From contig NZ_WYDS01000016.1 of assembly GCF_009914765.1 (NCBI RefSeq), positions 62,001 to 126,000 on the forward strand: a DNA stretch of 64,000 bases, read 5' to 3'. The stretch is from Halodesulfovibrio sp. MK-HDV (lineage in GTDB: Bacteria > Desulfobacterota > Desulfovibrionia > Desulfovibrionales > Desulfovibrionaceae). Shown piece after piece: positions 34,709 through 45,684 of the stretch. The number at the start of each line of letters is the position of its first letter. Within the stretch, counting starts at the first letter, position 1. The notes beneath the pieces were generated by a model. It did no database searches. It saw only the letters and a program-made list of their open reading frames with translations, and was not told where the DNA came from. The translations under genes were made by a program, and so were the position numbers.

Positions 34709-35089
34709 CTACCAGATTTCGCAGAGGATTTCGCCGCCAGCATTAGCTGCTTTGGCTGCGATTCCTTCTAGTACACCACGGGATGTGGACAGGATACATA
34801 TACCAAGACCGTTTTGTACGGCCGGAACGTCCTGTGCACCTACGTAAACACGACGACCCGGCTTAGAGATACGTTTGAGGCCAGCGATTACAGCTTTACC
34901 TTTTACGTATTTCAAAGTGATCTTGATTTCACGATCTTCTACGGAGAAGTCGTTTACGTAACCCTCAGCCTTGAGGATGGAGGCAATGGATTCCTTCATC
35001 TTCGAGCGCGGCACACTCACTTCCTTATGAAGGGCCAAGTGCGCGTTGCGGACACGTGTAAGCATGTCAGCAATAGGATCAGTCAGCAT
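34709..35089 (-). CDS. rpsH: 30S ribosomal protein S8
   Basis: A 126-residue S8 beginning MLTDPIADMLTRVRNAHLAL and ending with the conserved GLGICILSTSRGV and GEILCEIW. It binds the central domain of 16S rRNA, and in E. coli is the translational repressor of the spc operon at rplE. Gap of 18 bases from rpsN. Confidence 0.97.
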   Translation of the reverse strand: MLTDPIADMLTRVRNAHLALHKEVSVPRSKMKESIASILKAEGYVNDFSVEDREIKITLKYVKGKAVIAGLKRISKPGRRVYVGAQDVPAVQNGLGICILSTSRGVLEGIAAKAANAGGEILCEIW

Positions 35090-35107
35090 CTAAAACTCCT
35101 TGTTGAC

Positions 35108-35293
35108 TTACCAGCTCGATTTACGAACGCCTGGGAGCTCACCGCGCAGAGACATCTGGCGGAAGCAAATACGGCAAATGCCGAAACGACGCATGAAAGC
35201 GCGTGGGCGTCCACAAATTGGACAACGATTGTATGCACGCGCGCTAAACTTAGGTTTACGCGCGGCTTTAACTTCTAGAGATTTACGAGACAT
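35108..35293 (-). CDS. rpsN: 30S ribosomal protein S14 type Z
   Basis: A 61-residue zinc form of S14 (rpsZ type): [20 protein letters not shown], then two CxxC pairs in [20 protein letters not shown]. The short, C+ form needs zinc, in contrast to the 101-residue E. coli form. Gap of 12 bases from rplE. Confidence 0.96.
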   Translation of the reverse strand: MSRKSLEVKAARKPKFSARAYNRCPICGRPRAFMRRFGICRICFRQMSLRGELPGVRKSSW

Positions 35294-35305
35294 CTTTGGT
35301 TCTCC

Positions 35306-35845
35306 TTACTTCTTGAAAGGCATTCCGAGCTGATCAAGCAGGAATTTGCCTTCTTTGTCAGAGGAAGCGGTAGTAACGATGGTGATGTTCATACCAAAGG
35401 CATTATCAACACGATCAGCTTCCATTTCAGGGAAGATGGTGTGTTCTTTAATACCAAGGGTAAAGTTACCACGACCATCAAAACCACGATCAGGGATACC
35501 GCGGAAGTCACGTACACGAGGCAGTGCAAAGTTAACGAGCTTATCGAGGAAATCCCACATTACCGCACCGCGAAGTGTTACTCGGCAGCCAATTGGCATA
35601 CCTTCACGCAGTTTGAATGCAGCGATAGACTTCTTAGCACGAGTAACAACGGCCTTCTGACCAGCAATGGCGGTAAGCGCTACAACAGCATCTTCGAGGA
35701 TCTTGTTGTTTGTGCTTGCTTCACCAAGGCCGATATTGAGGGAGATCTTTTCCAGCCCGGGAACCTGCATAGGTCCTTTGTACTGGAACTCTTTCTGCAA
35801 GGCCGGCACCACGTTTTCATTATAGATCTTATTCAGACGGGTCAT
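35306..35845 (-). CDS. rplE: 50S ribosomal protein L5
   Basis: A 179-residue L5 with [14 protein letters not shown], the [20 protein letters not shown] block and [20 protein letters not shown]. It binds 5S rRNA and reaches S13 across the subunit interface. Gap of 11 bases from rplX. Confidence 0.97.
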   Translation of the reverse strand: MTRLNKIYNENVVPALQKEFQYKGPMQVPGLEKISLNIGLGEASTNNKILEDAVVALTAIAGQKAVVTRAKKSIAAFKLREGMPIGCRVTLRGAVMWDFLDKLVNFALPRVRDFRGIPDRGFDGRGNFTLGIKEHTIFPEMEADRVDNAFGMNITIVTTASSDKEGKFLLDQLGMPFKK

Positions 35846-35856
35846 CGTCTTTCACC

Positions 35857-36180
35857 CTACCCAAGGATTTCGTTACACTTCTTGCAGAAGCGCACTTTTT
35901 TACCGTCTTCGGTGTGGCGATAGCCTACGCGAGTAGGTTCAGCACATGCACCGCACATGACCATCACGTTAGAAACGTGAATAGGCATCTCTTTTTCGAC
36001 GATTCCACCAGGCTGCTGTGCATATGGATTCGCCTTAGTGTGGCGTTTAACCATATTAGCACCCTCGACAACTACGCGATCTTTCTTACGAAGAATCTTT
36101 GTAACTTTGCCGATTTTGCCTTTGTCCTTACCGGAGGTAACCATGACCTTGTCGTCTTTATGGATACGATACTGTTTCAT
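35857..36180 (-). CDS. rplX: 50S ribosomal protein L24
   Basis: A 107-residue L24 with the KOW motif near the start ([20 protein letters not shown]) and [13 protein letters not shown]. The C-terminus has two CxxC pairs ([14 protein letters not shown] and FCKKCNEIL), a zinc-ribbon-like end seen in some bacterial L24. It is an assembly initiator of the 50S subunit. Confidence 0.96.
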   Translation of the reverse strand: MKQYRIHKDDKVMVTSGKDKGKIGKVTKILRKKDRVVVEGANMVKRHTKANPYAQQPGGIVEKEMPIHVSNVMVMCGACAEPTRVGYRHTEDGKKVRFCKKCNEILG

Positions 36181-36188
36181 GGTTACTC

Positions 36189-36557
36189 CTACAATACCTC
36201 AGGTGCGAGAGATACGATCTTCATGAACCCTTTGCCGCGGAGTTCGCGTGCAACTGGACCAAAGATACGTGTACCTACTGGTTCGCCCTGTTTGTTCAGC
36301 ACTACGGCTGCGTTACTGTCGAACTTGATGTAAGTGCCATCTACGCGACGAATTTCTTTCTTCGTGCGCACAACAACAGCTTTCATCACGTCACCTTTTT
36401 TCACCTTAGAATGAGGCATAGCCTCTTTCACGGATACTACGATGATGTCGCCTACAGAAGCATAACGGCGTTTTGAACCGCCGAGTACTTTAATACAAGC
36501 AACTTTTTTGGCACCGGAGTTGTCCGCTACTTCAAGAGTAGATTCTACCTGAATCAT
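36189..36557 (-). CDS. rplN: 50S ribosomal protein L14
   Basis: A 122-residue L14 beginning [20 protein letters not shown], with the [20 protein letters not shown] block and the C-terminal [13 protein letters not shown] and [12 protein letters not shown]. It forms an intersubunit bridge. Gap of 8 bases before rplX. Confidence 0.97.
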   Translation of the reverse strand: MIQVESTLEVADNSGAKKVACIKVLGGSKRRYASVGDIIVVSVKEAMPHSKVKKGDVMKAVVVRTKKEIRRVDGTYIKFDSNAAVVLNKQGEPVGTRIFGPVARELRGKGFMKIVSLAPEVL

Positions 36558-36566
36558 AGCAAACCC

Positions 36567-36833
36567 CTAAACGGCTTTTTCCAAAACAGAAACGAGATGC
36601 CAGCGTTTGTTGCGACTGAGTGGACGAAACTCGATAATTTTCACTTTATCACCCATTGCGCATTCGTTGTTTGGGTCGTGAGCTGTGAATTTCTTACGAC
36701 GACGAATGTACTTCTTAAGAAGCGGGTGTTTAACGAGTGTCTCGACGCGAACAACAATAGTTTTGTCGTTCTTGTCACTCACAACAGTACCAACGAGCGC
36801 GCGACCCTTCCGCTGTTCAATAGCTTCGGACAT
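36567..36833 (-). CDS. rpsQ: 30S ribosomal protein S17
   Basis: An 88-residue S17 with [20 protein letters not shown] and the signature [20 protein letters not shown]. It binds helix 11 of 16S rRNA. It starts one base after the rpmC stop. Confidence 0.96.
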   Translation of the reverse strand: MSEAIEQRKGRALVGTVVSDKNDKTIVVRVETLVKHPLLKKYIRRRKKFTAHDPNNECAMGDKVKIIEFRPLSRNKRWHLVSVLEKAV

Positions 36834-36834
36834 T

Positions 36835-37023
36835 TTACGCTCCCTTTTCCTTCAAAATGGTCATAATACGTGCAATAGCACGTTTTGTAGCAGGAATACC
36901 GGAAGTATTATCAAGCTGTGCAGTTGCATGCTTGAAACGCAGGTCAAAAAGTTCCTTGCGTGTTTCTTCCAGCTTAGCGTTGAGTTCTTCAACACTAAGT
37001 TTTTTTAGTTCTGCGGCTTTCAT
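36835..37023 (-). CDS. rpmC: 50S ribosomal protein L29
   Basis: A 62-residue helical L29: [20 protein letters not shown], then [20 protein letters not shown]. It lies at the exit tunnel where trigger factor docks. The ATG at 37023 has GGAGGG upstream and gives the family start; an in-frame GTG-type extension overlapping rplP is rejected. Confidence 0.96.
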   Translation of the reverse strand: MKAAELKKLSVEELNAKLEETRKELFDLRFKHATAQLDNTSGIPATKRAIARIMTILKEKGA

Positions 37024-37024
37024 T

Positions 37025-37438
37025 CTAGAGCCCCTCCTTAACCACAATAGTGGTCTTGATAGGAAGCTTGTAAGATGCGCGTTTCAGTGCTTCTTTTGCA
37101 AGCTCGATATCAACACCCTTGATTTCGTACAAGATGCGGCCAGGCTTTACAGGTGCGAACCAACCACAAGGGGCGCCTTTACCTTTACCCTGACGAACTT
37201 CAAGAGGCTTAGAGGTTTTCACACGATCCGGAAAAATACGGATCCAAACCTGACCACCACGTCGAATGTGACGAATCATCGCAATACGAGCAGATTCAAT
37301 CTGCTGACTGGTGAGTTTGCCATGTTCGAGTGCTTTCAAACCGATGTCACCGAAAGCAATGGTATTACCACGAGTGGCTTTGCCTTTAAGGCGGCCAGTC
37401 TGTTGCTTGCGGTATTTAGTCTTTCTAGGCTGAAGCAT
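37025..37438 (-). CDS. rplP: 50S ribosomal protein L16
   Basis: A 137-residue L16 beginning [20 protein letters not shown], with [20 protein letters not shown] and [20 protein letters not shown]. It lies near the A-site tRNA elbow. The start overlaps the rpsC stop by one base. Confidence 0.97.
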   Translation of the reverse strand: MLQPRKTKYRKQQTGRLKGKATRGNTIAFGDIGLKALEHGKLTSQQIESARIAMIRHIRRGGQVWIRIFPDRVKTSKPLEVRQGKGKGAPCGWFAPVKPGRILYEIKGVDIELAKEALKRASYKLPIKTTIVVKEGL

Positions 37439-38079
37439 TACTGCCCTACCTCACTGTCAAGGATTTCACCTTTATAGATCCAGACTTTAACACCGATAAT
37501 ACCGTAAGTGGTGGAAGCTTCTGCAAAACCGTAGTCGATATCAGCGCGCAAAGTCTGAAGCGGAACGCGACCTTCGCGGTACCATTCGTTACGTGCGATT
37601 TCAGCGCCCGCTAAACGACCGGCACAAGATACTTTAATACCTTCTGCGCCAAACTTGCGTGCCATAGAAACAGTACGTTTCATAGCGCGGCGGAAAGCAA
37701 CTCGGCGTTCCAACTGCATCGCAATGTTTTCAGCTACAAGCTGTGCATTGGTTTCAGGGCGACGGATTTCGTTAACTTCGATGGAGAATTCACGCTGGAA
37801 TTGACCACGGAGTTCAGCACGAAGCTTTTCGATTTCTACGCCCTTACGGCCGATGACGATACCCGGACGTGCTGTGCTAAGGATAAGACGAACTTTCCCG
37901 CCTGCACGTTCGATTTCAATGTCAGCAATACCTGCATGAAACAGGGCCTTTTTTACGTACTTACGAATTTTGCTATCTTCGAATACAAAGGCAGGATAAT
38001 CTTTTTTGCTGAACCAGCGAGATCTCCAGTTCTTGTTAAAACCAAGACGGAAACCATATGGATGTACTTTTTGTCCCAT
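37438..38079 (-). CDS. rpsC: 30S ribosomal protein S3
   Basis: A 213-residue S3 beginning [20 protein letters not shown], with the KH domain around [20 protein letters not shown] and the C-terminal [17 protein letters not shown]. It lines the mRNA entry tunnel. Gap of 9 bases from rplV. Confidence 0.97.
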   Translation of the reverse strand: MGQKVHPYGFRLGFNKNWRSRWFSKKDYPAFVFEDSKIRKYVKKALFHAGIADIEIERAGGKVRLILSTARPGIVIGRKGVEIEKLRAELRGQFQREFSIEVNEIRRPETNAQLVAENIAMQLERRVAFRRAMKRTVSMARKFGAEGIKVSCAGRLAGAEIARNEWYREGRVPLQTLRADIDYGFAEASTTYGIIGVKVWIYKGEILDSEVGQ

Positions 38080-38088
38080 AACTGTATC

Positions 38089-38421
38089 CTAACTTTCTTC
38101 GAGAATGACAGTGATATGGCTGGTACGTTTCAGGATGCGAGTTGCGCGACCCTGTGCACGAGGCATAAAACGTTTCCAGGTTGGACCCTCGTTGACTATA
38201 ACCTGTTTCACCACGAGAGCATCCACATCAGAGCCAGGCACCTGTTCGGCGTTGGCGATTGCAGAGTGCAGCACTTTAAAAATAACTGCTGCACCTTTGT
38301 TCGGGGTGAACTTCAGGATATTTACAGCGTCTTCTACTGGCAGACCCACGATGTTTTTAGCAACAAGACGGGTTTTGCGTGTAGAAACGCGTACGAACTT
38401 AGCGGTAGCTTGAGCTTGCAT
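38089..38421 (-). CDS. rplV: 50S ribosomal protein L22
   Basis: A 110-residue L22 with RVSTRKTRLVAKNIVGLPVE and the hairpin region PTWKRFMPRAQGRATRILKR that lines the exit tunnel, then TSHITVILEE. Macrolide-resistance changes in other species fall in that hairpin. Gap of 15 bases from rpsS. Confidence 0.96.
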   Translation of the reverse strand: MQAQATAKFVRVSTRKTRLVAKNIVGLPVEDAVNILKFTPNKGAAVIFKVLHSAIANAEQVPGSDVDALVVKQVIVNEGPTWKRFMPRAQGRATRILKRTSHITVILEES

Positions 38422-38436
38422 ATTAATTCACCTGCC

Positions 38437-38718
38437 CTAGCGTTTAGCCTTGCTCTTTTTGTCGGCAGCATGGCCGTAATAGGTGCGGGTCGGAGAGAAT
38501 TCACCGAATTTGTGACCAACCATGTTCTCGGTCACGAATACTGGGATGAATTTCTTACCGTTATGAACCGCAAAGGTAAGGCCTACCATTTCAGGAAGAA
38601 TCATGGACCGGCGGGACCAAGTCTTGATTACGCGGCGATCGCCACTTTCCTGAGCCTTCTCAACTTTTCGGAGAAGATGGTCGTCGACAAAAGGACCTTT
38701 TTTAAGAGACCTAGGCAT
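38437..38718 (-). CDS. rpsS: 30S ribosomal protein S19
   Basis: A 93-residue S19 beginning [20 protein letters not shown], with [20 protein letters not shown] and [20 protein letters not shown]. It binds 16S rRNA in the head with S13. Gap of 9 bases from rplB. Confidence 0.97.
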   Translation of the reverse strand: MPRSLKKGPFVDDHLLRKVEKAQESGDRRVIKTWSRRSMILPEMVGLTFAVHNGKKFIPVFVTENMVGHKFGEFSPTRTYYGHAADKKSKAKR

Positions 38719-38727
38719 TTTCTACTC

Positions 38728-39558
38728 CTACTTCTGACCGCGACGCTTGACGATAAGCTTACTGGAAGCTTTCTTCTTGTCGCGAGTCTTGTAGCCTTTG
38801 GTAGGGACGCCCCAAGGGGTAACCGGATGGCGACCACCAGAGCTACGACCTTCACCACCACCCAATGGGTGATCGATAGGGTTCATTGCAACACCACGAA
38901 CTTTCGGACGGTTACCGAGCCAGCGATTACGGCCAGCTTTACCGATGCGAATTTTTTCATGAGTTACGTTACCAACCTGACCAACTGTTGCGATACAGGT
39001 CAAAAGAACCTTACGAACTTCACCGGAAGGCATGCGCAACAATGCGTATTTGCCTTCTTTAGCAACGAGCTGTGCGTATGCGCCAGCAGCACGACAGAAC
39101 TGTCCGCCACGGCCTGGAGCAAGCTCGATGTTGTGAATGATGGTACCAACCGGAATTTTGCTCATAGGAAGAGCGTTACCAGGTTTGATGTCAGCAGTTT
39201 CACCTGCGATAAGAACATCACCCTGTTTTACGCCAACTGGAGCAATAATGTAACGCTTCTCGCCATCTACGTAATGCAGAAGAGCGATACGAGCGGAACG
39301 GTTCGGGTCGTATTCGATATGAGCAATAGTTGCCGGGATATCGAACTTATTACGCTTAAAATCGATTATACGGTAAAGACGTTTGTGTCCACCGCCACGA
39401 CGACGCTGAGTAATACGACCGTAGTTGTTGCGACCTGCTTTTTTGGACAGGCCTTCAGTCAAAGACTTCTCTGGGGTGCTACGAGTGATTTCCTCGAAGA
39501 GGGAAATAGTCTGGGAGCGACGACCCGGAGAAGTAGGCTTAAGCTTACGAACAGCCAT
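38728..39558 (-). CDS. rplB: 50S ribosomal protein L2
   Basis: A 276-residue L2 with the blocks [40 protein letters not shown] and the C-terminal [20 protein letters not shown], which includes the conserved His required near the peptidyl-transferase centre. It starts 3 bases after rplW. Confidence 0.97.
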   Translation of the reverse strand: MAVRKLKPTSPGRRSQTISLFEEITRSTPEKSLTEGLSKKAGRNNYGRITQRRRGGGHKRLYRIIDFKRNKFDIPATIAHIEYDPNRSARIALLHYVDGEKRYIIAPVGVKQGDVLIAGETADIKPGNALPMSKIPVGTIIHNIELAPGRGGQFCRAAGAYAQLVAKEGKYALLRMPSGEVRKVLLTCIATVGQVGNVTHEKIRIGKAGRNRWLGNRPKVRGVAMNPIDHPLGGGEGRSSGGRHPVTPWGVPTKGYKTRDKKKASSKLIVKRRGQK

Positions 39559-39561
39559 TGC

Positions 39562-39852
39562 TTACACTCCCTCGAAGAATTCGATTTTTTCGCCAGCGGC
39601 CAGAGTAACGTACGCCTTTTTGAAGCCAGGAATCTGACCGACAGTGCGGCCATTACGGACTCTTGCTTGTGGGCGACGTTTCACTACGTTAACACCTGCA
39701 ACTTTTACATTGTAGGCTTCTTCTACAGCCTTCTTGATCTCAATTTTATTAGCAGATGGTGCTACAAAAAATGTAACCTGCTGTGCTGCTTCCTTAAGGA
39801 AGGTAGCTTTTTCAGATACAAGCGGCTTGATGAGGATCTTTGTATAATTCAT
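39562..39852 (-). CDS. rplW: 50S ribosomal protein L23
   Basis: A 96-residue L23 with LIKPLVSEKATFL, VAPSANKIEIKKAVEEAYNV and GFKKAYVTLAAGEKIEFF. It is the docking point for trigger factor and SRP at the tunnel exit. Gap of 12 bases from rplD. Confidence 0.96.
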   Translation of the reverse strand: MNYTKILIKPLVSEKATFLKEAAQQVTFFVAPSANKIEIKKAVEEAYNVKVAGVNVVKRRPQARVRNGRTVGQIPGFKKAYVTLAAGEKIEFFEGV

Positions 39853-39864
39853 GTGACCCTACCT

Positions 39865-40485
39865 CTACTTCAGTCGTTCCTGAACGGATTCAACAGCACC
39901 TTCAAGCAGAACAAGCTGCTTGTGACGGAGCACATCGTATACGTTCAGCTGCTCTACAGACTGTACTGTGATACCTGGGAGGTTACGTGCGGAAAGAACG
40001 AGCTTTTCTTCGAGGTCTTTTGCCACGATGAGTGCTTTGTTCAAACCGAGCGCCTCAGTAACACCAGCCATGAGCTTAGTCTTTACTTCAGGAAGTTCGA
40101 TGCCATTAACAACCATGAGATTCTCACCGGAAAGGCGGGAAGACAAAGCCATTTTAATAGCAAGGCGACGAACCTTTTTATTTACCTTAAACCCATAGTC
40201 ACGGGGCTGCGGACCAAAGGTCACAGCACCACCACGCCAAATTGGGGAACGGGAAGAACCAGCACGTGCACGGCCAGTACCCTTCTGGCGCCAAGGTTTA
40301 GCGCCACCGCCACGAATATCGGAGCGGCCCTTAACAGAGTGGGTGCCTGCACGCTTAGCTGCACGCTGAGCGCGTACAACAAGGTTCAGGATCTCGGGTT
40401 TTACCTCGACCTCGAACACTTCAGGAGCCAAGGTGATTTCACCAGCTTCTGCTTTGTTCTGATCGTATAATTTTACAACAGCCAC
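39865..40485 (-). CDS. rplD: 50S ribosomal protein L4
   Basis: A 206-residue L4 with the extended loop around [20 protein letters not shown] and [20 protein letters not shown] that reaches the exit tunnel. In E. coli L4 represses its own (S10) operon; a leader hairpin upstream of rpsJ is noted separately. Gap of 12 bases from rplC. Confidence 0.97.
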   Translation of the reverse strand: MAVVKLYDQNKAEAGEITLAPEVFEVEVKPEILNLVVRAQRAAKRAGTHSVKGRSDIRGGGAKPWRQKGTGRARAGSSRSPIWRGGAVTFGPQPRDYGFKVNKKVRRLAIKMALSSRLSGENLMVVNGIELPEVKTKLMAGVTEALGLNKALIVAKDLEEKLVLSARNLPGITVQSVEQLNVYDVLRHKQLVLLEGAVESVQERLK

Positions 40486-40497
40486 TGTAGTACCCCT

Positions 40498-41127
40498 TTA
40501 CTGCTTACGTACCAGTACAAGGCCGTTCTTAGGACCAGGTACTGCACCCTTAACCAGGATGAGGTTCTCATCGGCGCGAATAGCGACGACTTCGAGGTTA
40601 GATGTAGTCTGGCGAACATTACCCATGTGACCAGGCATTTTCTTGCCTTTGAACACTTTACCAGGGAATGTTGCGTGACCAATGGAGCCCGGCGCACGGT
40701 GCACTTTTTCGTGACCATGGGATGCAGGCATACCAGCGAAGTTCCAGCGCTTCATTACGCCCTGGAAACCTTTACCAATTGTAGTGCCTGTAACACGAAC
40801 TTTTTCGCCTGCAGCAAAGATCTCTGCAGAAAGTTCCTGTCCGACTTCCAGTGTTGGTGCTTCCTCGAGACGAATTTCGCAAGTATTGCGGAACAAACCG
40901 CGGTCAGCTTTTGCAAAATGACCACGCATTGCTTTGGTTACGTGCTTTTCTTTAGCTTCACCAAATGCAATCTGTACTGCATTATATCCGTCAGTAGCTG
41001 CATCTTTTTTCTGGATAACAGGACACGGACCTGCTTCGATAACGGTAACTGCAACAGCAGAACCATCGTTAGCGAAGATACGGGTCATGCCAACTTTGCG
41101 GCCCAAGATTCCTAATTTCTCAGTCAT
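40498..41127 (-). CDS. rplC: 50S ribosomal protein L3
   Basis: A 209-residue L3 beginning [20 protein letters not shown], with [20 protein letters not shown] and [20 protein letters not shown]. It helps initiate 50S assembly, and its loop approaches the peptidyl-transferase centre. Gap of 12 bases from rpsJ. Confidence 0.97.
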   Translation of the reverse strand: MTEKLGILGRKVGMTRIFANDGSAVAVTVIEAGPCPVIQKKDAATDGYNAVQIAFGEAKEKHVTKAMRGHFAKADRGLFRNTCEIRLEEAPTLEVGQELSAEIFAAGEKVRVTGTTIGKGFQGVMKRWNFAGMPASHGHEKVHRAPGSIGHATFPGKVFKGKKMPGHMGNVRQTTSNLEVVAIRADENLILVKGAVPGPKNGLVLVRKQ

Positions 41128-41139
41128 GATTACCTCTCG

Positions 41140-41457
41140 CTAGAGTTTAATCTCAACGTCCACGCCAGCGGGTAGACTGAGCTTTCCAAGAGCATCAACA
41201 GTTTGTTGAGTAGGCTCGAGGATATCCATAAGACGCTTGTGGATGCGCATTTCGAACTGTTCACGAGACTTTTTGTCTACGTGTACGGAACGGTTGACCG
41301 TGAACTTGTGAATGTTTGTCGGGAGTGGGATTGGACCAGCAACCCCGGCGCCCGTGTTGCGCGCCGTATCAACGATCTCTGCCACAGCCTTATCAAGGAT
41401 GCGGTAATCGTAAGCTTTAAGCTTTATTCTGATACGATCACTGCTAACAGTTGTCAT
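41140..41457 (-). CDS. rpsJ: 30S ribosomal protein S10
   Basis: A 105-residue S10 with [40 protein letters not shown] and the C-terminal [11 protein letters not shown]. It also acts as the NusE antitermination factor. First gene of the S10-spc-alpha run, with a 700-base leader region upstream and no tuf in front of it. Confidence 0.97.
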   Translation of the reverse strand: MTTVSSDRIRIKLKAYDYRILDKAVAEIVDTARNTGAGVAGPIPLPTNIHKFTVNRSVHVDKKSREQFEMRIHKRLMDILEPTQQTVDALGKLSLPAGVDVEIKL

Positions 41458-41499
41458 AGTTTATTACTCCATATTAGGGATACGAGACCCTTACCTGTG

Positions 41500-41523
41500 A
41501 TCATTCCGTGAGGGGAATGATCC
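41500..41523 (-). promoter_or_regulatory. Hairpin in the rpsJ (S10 operon) leader
   Basis: GATCATTCC and GGAATGATC form a perfect 9 bp stem 43 bases upstream of rpsJ. It could be part of an L4-type or other leader control, as in E. coli where L4 acts on the S10 leader; that role is inferred. Confidence 0.45.
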
Positions 41524-41942
41524 AAACTGCAATAAGCAGAAATTTCCTCACGACGGTACAAGATGAAATCTCTGTAAAGTAACGGCTGAACAGATGCATC
41601 TTGCCCTAGTAACGACAGAGGCAGGTGAACTCAAGATGAGTTCCAAAGTTGTTTTTCGTAAATAATGGAGAATATATGAGAGGGAAATGTGATGTGTGAC
41701 AAACCAGCCATGCCTGACAACATCAATAAAGCCTCTACTCCACTACTTGCGAAGAACGCCCAAATGTCGTCAGCCTAGCCTGAGTATTATTGTATAGACA
41801 CAATATACGCAGGGGGCCCGCAGGGGTTCAAAGATGCAAGTGATTAACACTTAAATTTGTATGTGCACCTTACAGTAAAACATGGTCCTTACTGGAACGG
41901 CACGACATAATGCAGCATCTAGAAACGCCTGCAAATGTCAAA

Positions 41943-41971
41943 AAACAGCAGAATGGGCTCGACCCATTCTT
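41943..41971 (-). terminator. Second, weaker terminator downstream of fusA
   Basis: On the minus strand AGAATGGG pairs with CCCATTCT around TCGAG, then GCTG and six T. It would catch readthrough from the str operon before the S10 promoter region. Confidence 0.5.
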
Positions 41972-42129
41972 AACCTCCAAATTTGTGAGGAGGAGTTTTT
42001 GTGCTTGTGAGCAAACAGTTGTTCGTCTCAAGCGAGAAAGACTTATATGTGAGACAAGCTCTAACGTCAACACCTTTTTCGTATTTTTTTTACGATGTGT
42101 TGAATTATACTTACTCTACCCTTTCTACC

Positions 42130-42166
42130 CGGAAAAGCTCCGGCCATCTTACGATGACCGGAGCAT
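42130..42166 (-). terminator. Terminator of the rpsL-rpsG-fusA operon
   Basis: On the minus strand GCTCCGGTCATC pairs with GATGGCCGGAGC (GTAA loop) and four T follow. It lies 25-60 bases past the fusA stop. Confidence 0.85.
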
Positions 42167-42189
42167 TATATCACCTGATAACTCAGGAA

Positions 42190-44265
42190 CTAACCTTTAC
42201 TGCTTACAATTTCTTCAGCAATAGAGTTAGGTACAGGCTCGTAGTGATCGAACTGCATAGTGAAGTTCGCACGACCCTGGGTTTTTGAGCGAAGGTCTGT
42301 TGCGTAACCGAACATTTCGGAAAGCGGAACCATTGCATCAATAACCTGAGCGTTAGCACGGGTGTCCATACCCTGTACGCGACCACGACGACCGTTAAGG
42401 TCACCCATTACGTCGCCAAGGTATTCCTCAGGAGTTACAACCTCTACACCCATGATAGGTTCGAGGATCTGAGGACCAGCTTTCTTACAAGCAGCTTTAA
42501 TCGCCATAGAACCAGCGATGTAGAATGCCTGTTCAGAGGAGTCAACGTCATGGTAAGAACCCCAAATGAGTTTTACCTTAACGTCAACTGTTGGGAATCC
42601 AGCATAAACACCACTTTTGAGTGCTTCCTGAATACCTTTGTCAACAGCTGGGATGTATTCTCTAGGAATAACACCACCACTAATGGAGTTAGCGAATTCG
42701 TAACCTTTCTCTGGGTTAGGTTCGATTTCAATAACAACATGACCATACTGACCACGACCACCAGACTGCTTAGCGTACTTGTGATCTTCTTTAGCAACCT
42801 TCGTGATAGTTTCACGGTAGGCTACCTGAGGCTTACCAACGTTAGCGTTAACGCTAAATTCGCGGGTAAGACGGTCAACAATGATGTCGAGGTGAAGTTC
42901 ACCCATACCGGAAATAAGGGTCTGACCAGTTTCGTCATCACCTTTTACACGGAAGGATGGATCTTCTTTAGCGAGCTTAGCAAGAGCTGCGGACAGAGCG
43001 TCACGGTCAGCTTTTGTTTTAGGCTCAATAGCAACTTCGATAACTGGGTCTGGAATATCGAGAGACTCGAGAATTACTGGACGATCCAACGCGCAGATGG
43101 TGTCACCAGTAGATACGTTTTTCAGACCAACAACAGCTACGATGTCGCCAGCAAATGCTTCTTTAATATCCTCACGCTTGTTAGCATGCATCTTAAGAAG
43201 ACGACCAACACGCTCTTTTTTGCCGGTAGTTGCGTTGAAAATGGTCATGCCAGTTTCAATTTTACCGGAGTAGATGCGGCTGAAGGAAAGGTGACCGATG
43301 TATGGGTCAGAAGCGAGCTTGAATACGAGAGCGGAGAAAGGTTCTTTGTCATCACATGGACAAGGAATTTTCACTTCTTCGTTATCAGGATCAGAACCTT
43401 CCATTGCTGGGATATCAACCGGGCTTGGGAGGTAATCAATTACCGCGTCAAGCAAAGGCTGAACACCCATGTTACGGAATGCGGAGCCACAGAATACAGG
43501 CACGATTGAACGTGCGATTGTAGCTTTACGCAATGCAGCTTTAATCTCTTCAGCGGAGAGTTCTTCGCCACCGAGGTATTTTTCGAAGAGAGCTTCGTCT
43601 TCTTCTGCTGCAGCTTCCATCATTTCAAGGCGTTTTTCATCGAAGAGGTCCTGCAGATCTGCAGGAACAGCTTTGATTTCGAACTCAGCACCTTTGGTAG
43701 CTTTATCATAGTAGATAGCTTCGCCGGATACGAGGTCGATAATGCCTTCAAAATGATCTTCAGCACCGATTGGAATCTGGAGAGAAATAGGCTTAGCACC
43801 GAGACGATCGGAGATCATGCCTACTGCACGCCAGTAGTCGGAACCGATACGGTCCATTTTGTTGATGAAGCAGATGCGAGGCACACCGTAACGGTCTGCC
43901 TGACGCCATACAGTCTCAGACTGAGGCTCAACACCAGCAACAGCATCAAATACACACACGGTACCATCAAGAACACGAAGGGAACGTTCAACTTCCATAG
44001 TGAAGTCAACGTGGCCCGGTGTATCAATGATGTTAACGCGGTAATCTTTCCAGAAACAGGTAGTTGCAGCAGAGGTAATAGTAATACCACGCTCTTTTTC
44101 CTGCTCCATCCAGTCCATTGTGGACTCACCGGTATGAGTCTCACCAATTTTGTGAGATACACCAGTGTAGTAGAGAATACGTTCAGTAGTAGTAGTTTTA
44201 CCCGCATCAATGTGGGCCATAATACCGATGTTTCTCTGTTTATCTACAGATATTTTAGCAGACAC
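42190..44265 (-). CDS. fusA: Elongation factor G
   Basis: A 691-residue translational GTPase. The G domain has [20 protein letters not shown] (G1), the RGITI switch I, DTPGHVDF (G3) and NKMD (G4). Domains II-V follow, with the loop [10 protein letters not shown] and the C-terminal [14 protein letters not shown]. It drives tRNA-mRNA translocation. It follows rpsG by 15 bases and, unlike in E. coli, is not followed by tuf. Confidence 0.97.
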   Translation of the reverse strand: MSAKISVDKQRNIGIMAHIDAGKTTTTERILYYTGVSHKIGETHTGESTMDWMEQEKERGITITSAATTCFWKDYRVNIIDTPGHVDFTMEVERSLRVLDGTVCVFDAVAGVEPQSETVWRQADRYGVPRICFINKMDRIGSDYWRAVGMISDRLGAKPISLQIPIGAEDHFEGIIDLVSGEAIYYDKATKGAEFEIKAVPADLQDLFDEKRLEMMEAAAEEDEALFEKYLGGEELSAEEIKAALRKATIARSIVPVFCGSAFRNMGVQPLLDAVIDYLPSPVDIPAMEGSDPDNEEVKIPCPCDDKEPFSALVFKLASDPYIGHLSFSRIYSGKIETGMTIFNATTGKKERVGRLLKMHANKREDIKEAFAGDIVAVVGLKNVSTGDTICALDRPVILESLDIPDPVIEVAIEPKTKADRDALSAALAKLAKEDPSFRVKGDDETGQTLISGMGELHLDIIVDRLTREFSVNANVGKPQVAYRETITKVAKEDHKYAKQSGGRGQYGHVVIEIEPNPEKGYEFANSISGGVIPREYIPAVDKGIQEALKSGVYAGFPTVDVKVKLIWGSYHDVDSSEQAFYIAGSMAIKAACKKAGPQILEPIMGVEVVTPEEYLGDVMGDLNGRRGRVQGMDTRANAQVIDAMVPLSEMFGYATDLRSKTQGRANFTMQFDHYEPVPNSIAEEIVSSKG

Positions 44266-44280
44266 AGCAAGCTCCTCAGA

Positions 44281-44766
<486 letters not shown>

Positions 44767-44774
44767 TTAACTGC

Positions 44775-45146
44775 TTACTTAGGACGCTTAGCGCCGTATT
44801 TGGAACGGCCCTGGCGACGATCTGCAACACCAGCGGTGTCGAGGGTACCACGTACGATATGATAACGTACACCTGGTAAATCTTTTACACGACCGCCACG
44901 AATCATAACTACGGAGTGTTCCTGCAAGTTATGACCTTCACCAGGGATGTAGGCAGTTACTTCGATGCCGTTGGTGAGGCGTACACGAGCTACTTTACGC
45001 AGCGCGGAGTTAGGTTTCTTAGGTGTAGTGGTGTAAACACGAGTACAAACGCCACGACGCTGTGGGCAAGCCTGCAGCGCTGGTGTTTTCTTACGTTTTA
45101 CAACCTTCTTACGTTCCTTGCGGATAAGTTGGTTGATAGTGGGCAT
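44775..45146 (-). CDS. rpsL: 30S ribosomal protein S12
   Basis: A 123-residue S12: [20 protein letters not shown], then [20 protein letters not shown] and [20 protein letters not shown]. The streptomycin-site lysine is in the KPNSA loop. The ATG at 45146 has GGAGG eight bases upstream; the in-frame extension to 45239 is rejected. First gene of the str operon. Confidence 0.97.
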   Translation of the reverse strand: MPTINQLIRKERKKVVKRKKTPALQACPQRRGVCTRVYTTTPKKPNSALRKVARVRLTNGIEVTAYIPGEGHNLQEHSVVMIRGGRVKDLPGVRYHIVRGTLDTAGVADRRQGRSKYGAKRPK

Positions 45147-45655
45147 TTTTCCTCCAAAGGAATTTATCAAAGTCGTTCGCTTAGTACAGGATGAGCGGCC
45201 CCGGTCTGAGGTGCAACTCAAATCACAACAAAGTACCATCCGACATTTAGTGGAGAACTAAAGGCTGGTTGGCAGCTCATCTATTCCAAACGGGGACCCG
45301 ATGCAGCCCAGCAGCCCGCTCGGCATCGTCAGTCAGACCCGTGAAATTTCGAATCAGCTACTTACGTCTTTTTTTTCAGAGGGTACAAGTGATTTTTGAT
45401 ATTTTTCTCAAATATAATAATGTTACTAACTGATCAAATATCTATTTTTTACTCTTCAACCATACTTGTACTCTTTTTCACAAAGATTCTAATCACCCAA
45501 CTACCCCAAAACACCCAAAATTCTGTCTTCATTTGTACTATTATTCTCAAGCGGTGGCATTTTGCCTGTTATTTTAATTTTGCTTGACATGAAGACACCT
45601 ACGTAATCTATTGTTTTTACTAACTAAAAAAAGGTAATTATTTGCCCTTGACTTT

Positions 45656-45673
45656 TTGTCTAATTTTTCACAA
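45656..45673. promoter_or_regulatory. Rex-like operator upstream of sat
   Basis: TTGTCTAATTTTTCACAA matches the Rex palindrome TTGTGAAATATTTCACAA at 15 of 18 positions, with both outer half-site cores TTGT and ACAA kept. It overlaps a TTGACT -35-like element at 45648. Rex is an NADH-sensing repressor known to control sat in Desulfovibrio vulgaris. Confidence 0.7.
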
Positions 45674-45684
45674 ACCATTCTCAA

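Larger units (their letters stand above)
41458..42189. other. Gap between fusA and rpsJ (no tuf), S10 leader
   Basis: About 730 bases without a credible gene; small open frames near 41870-42290 lack ribosome sites and family features. It holds the fusA terminator (42130-42166), a second weaker minus-strand terminator (41943-41971), and a perfect hairpin near rpsJ (41500-41523). The S10 promoter must be here but I could not fix it. Confidence 0.6.

Noticed and set aside
37801-40470. 889-residue open frame on the + strand across rpsC to rplD
   Set aside because: It is entirely antisense to eight intact ribosomal-protein genes, whose codon bias keeps the opposite strand open. The translation is Cys/Thr/Phe-rich and shows no domain.
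41870-42290. Small open frames on both strands between fusA and rpsJ, considered as a tuf remnant
   Set aside because: None shows EF-Tu motifs such as the G1 or G3 GTPase boxes, and there are no ribosome sites.
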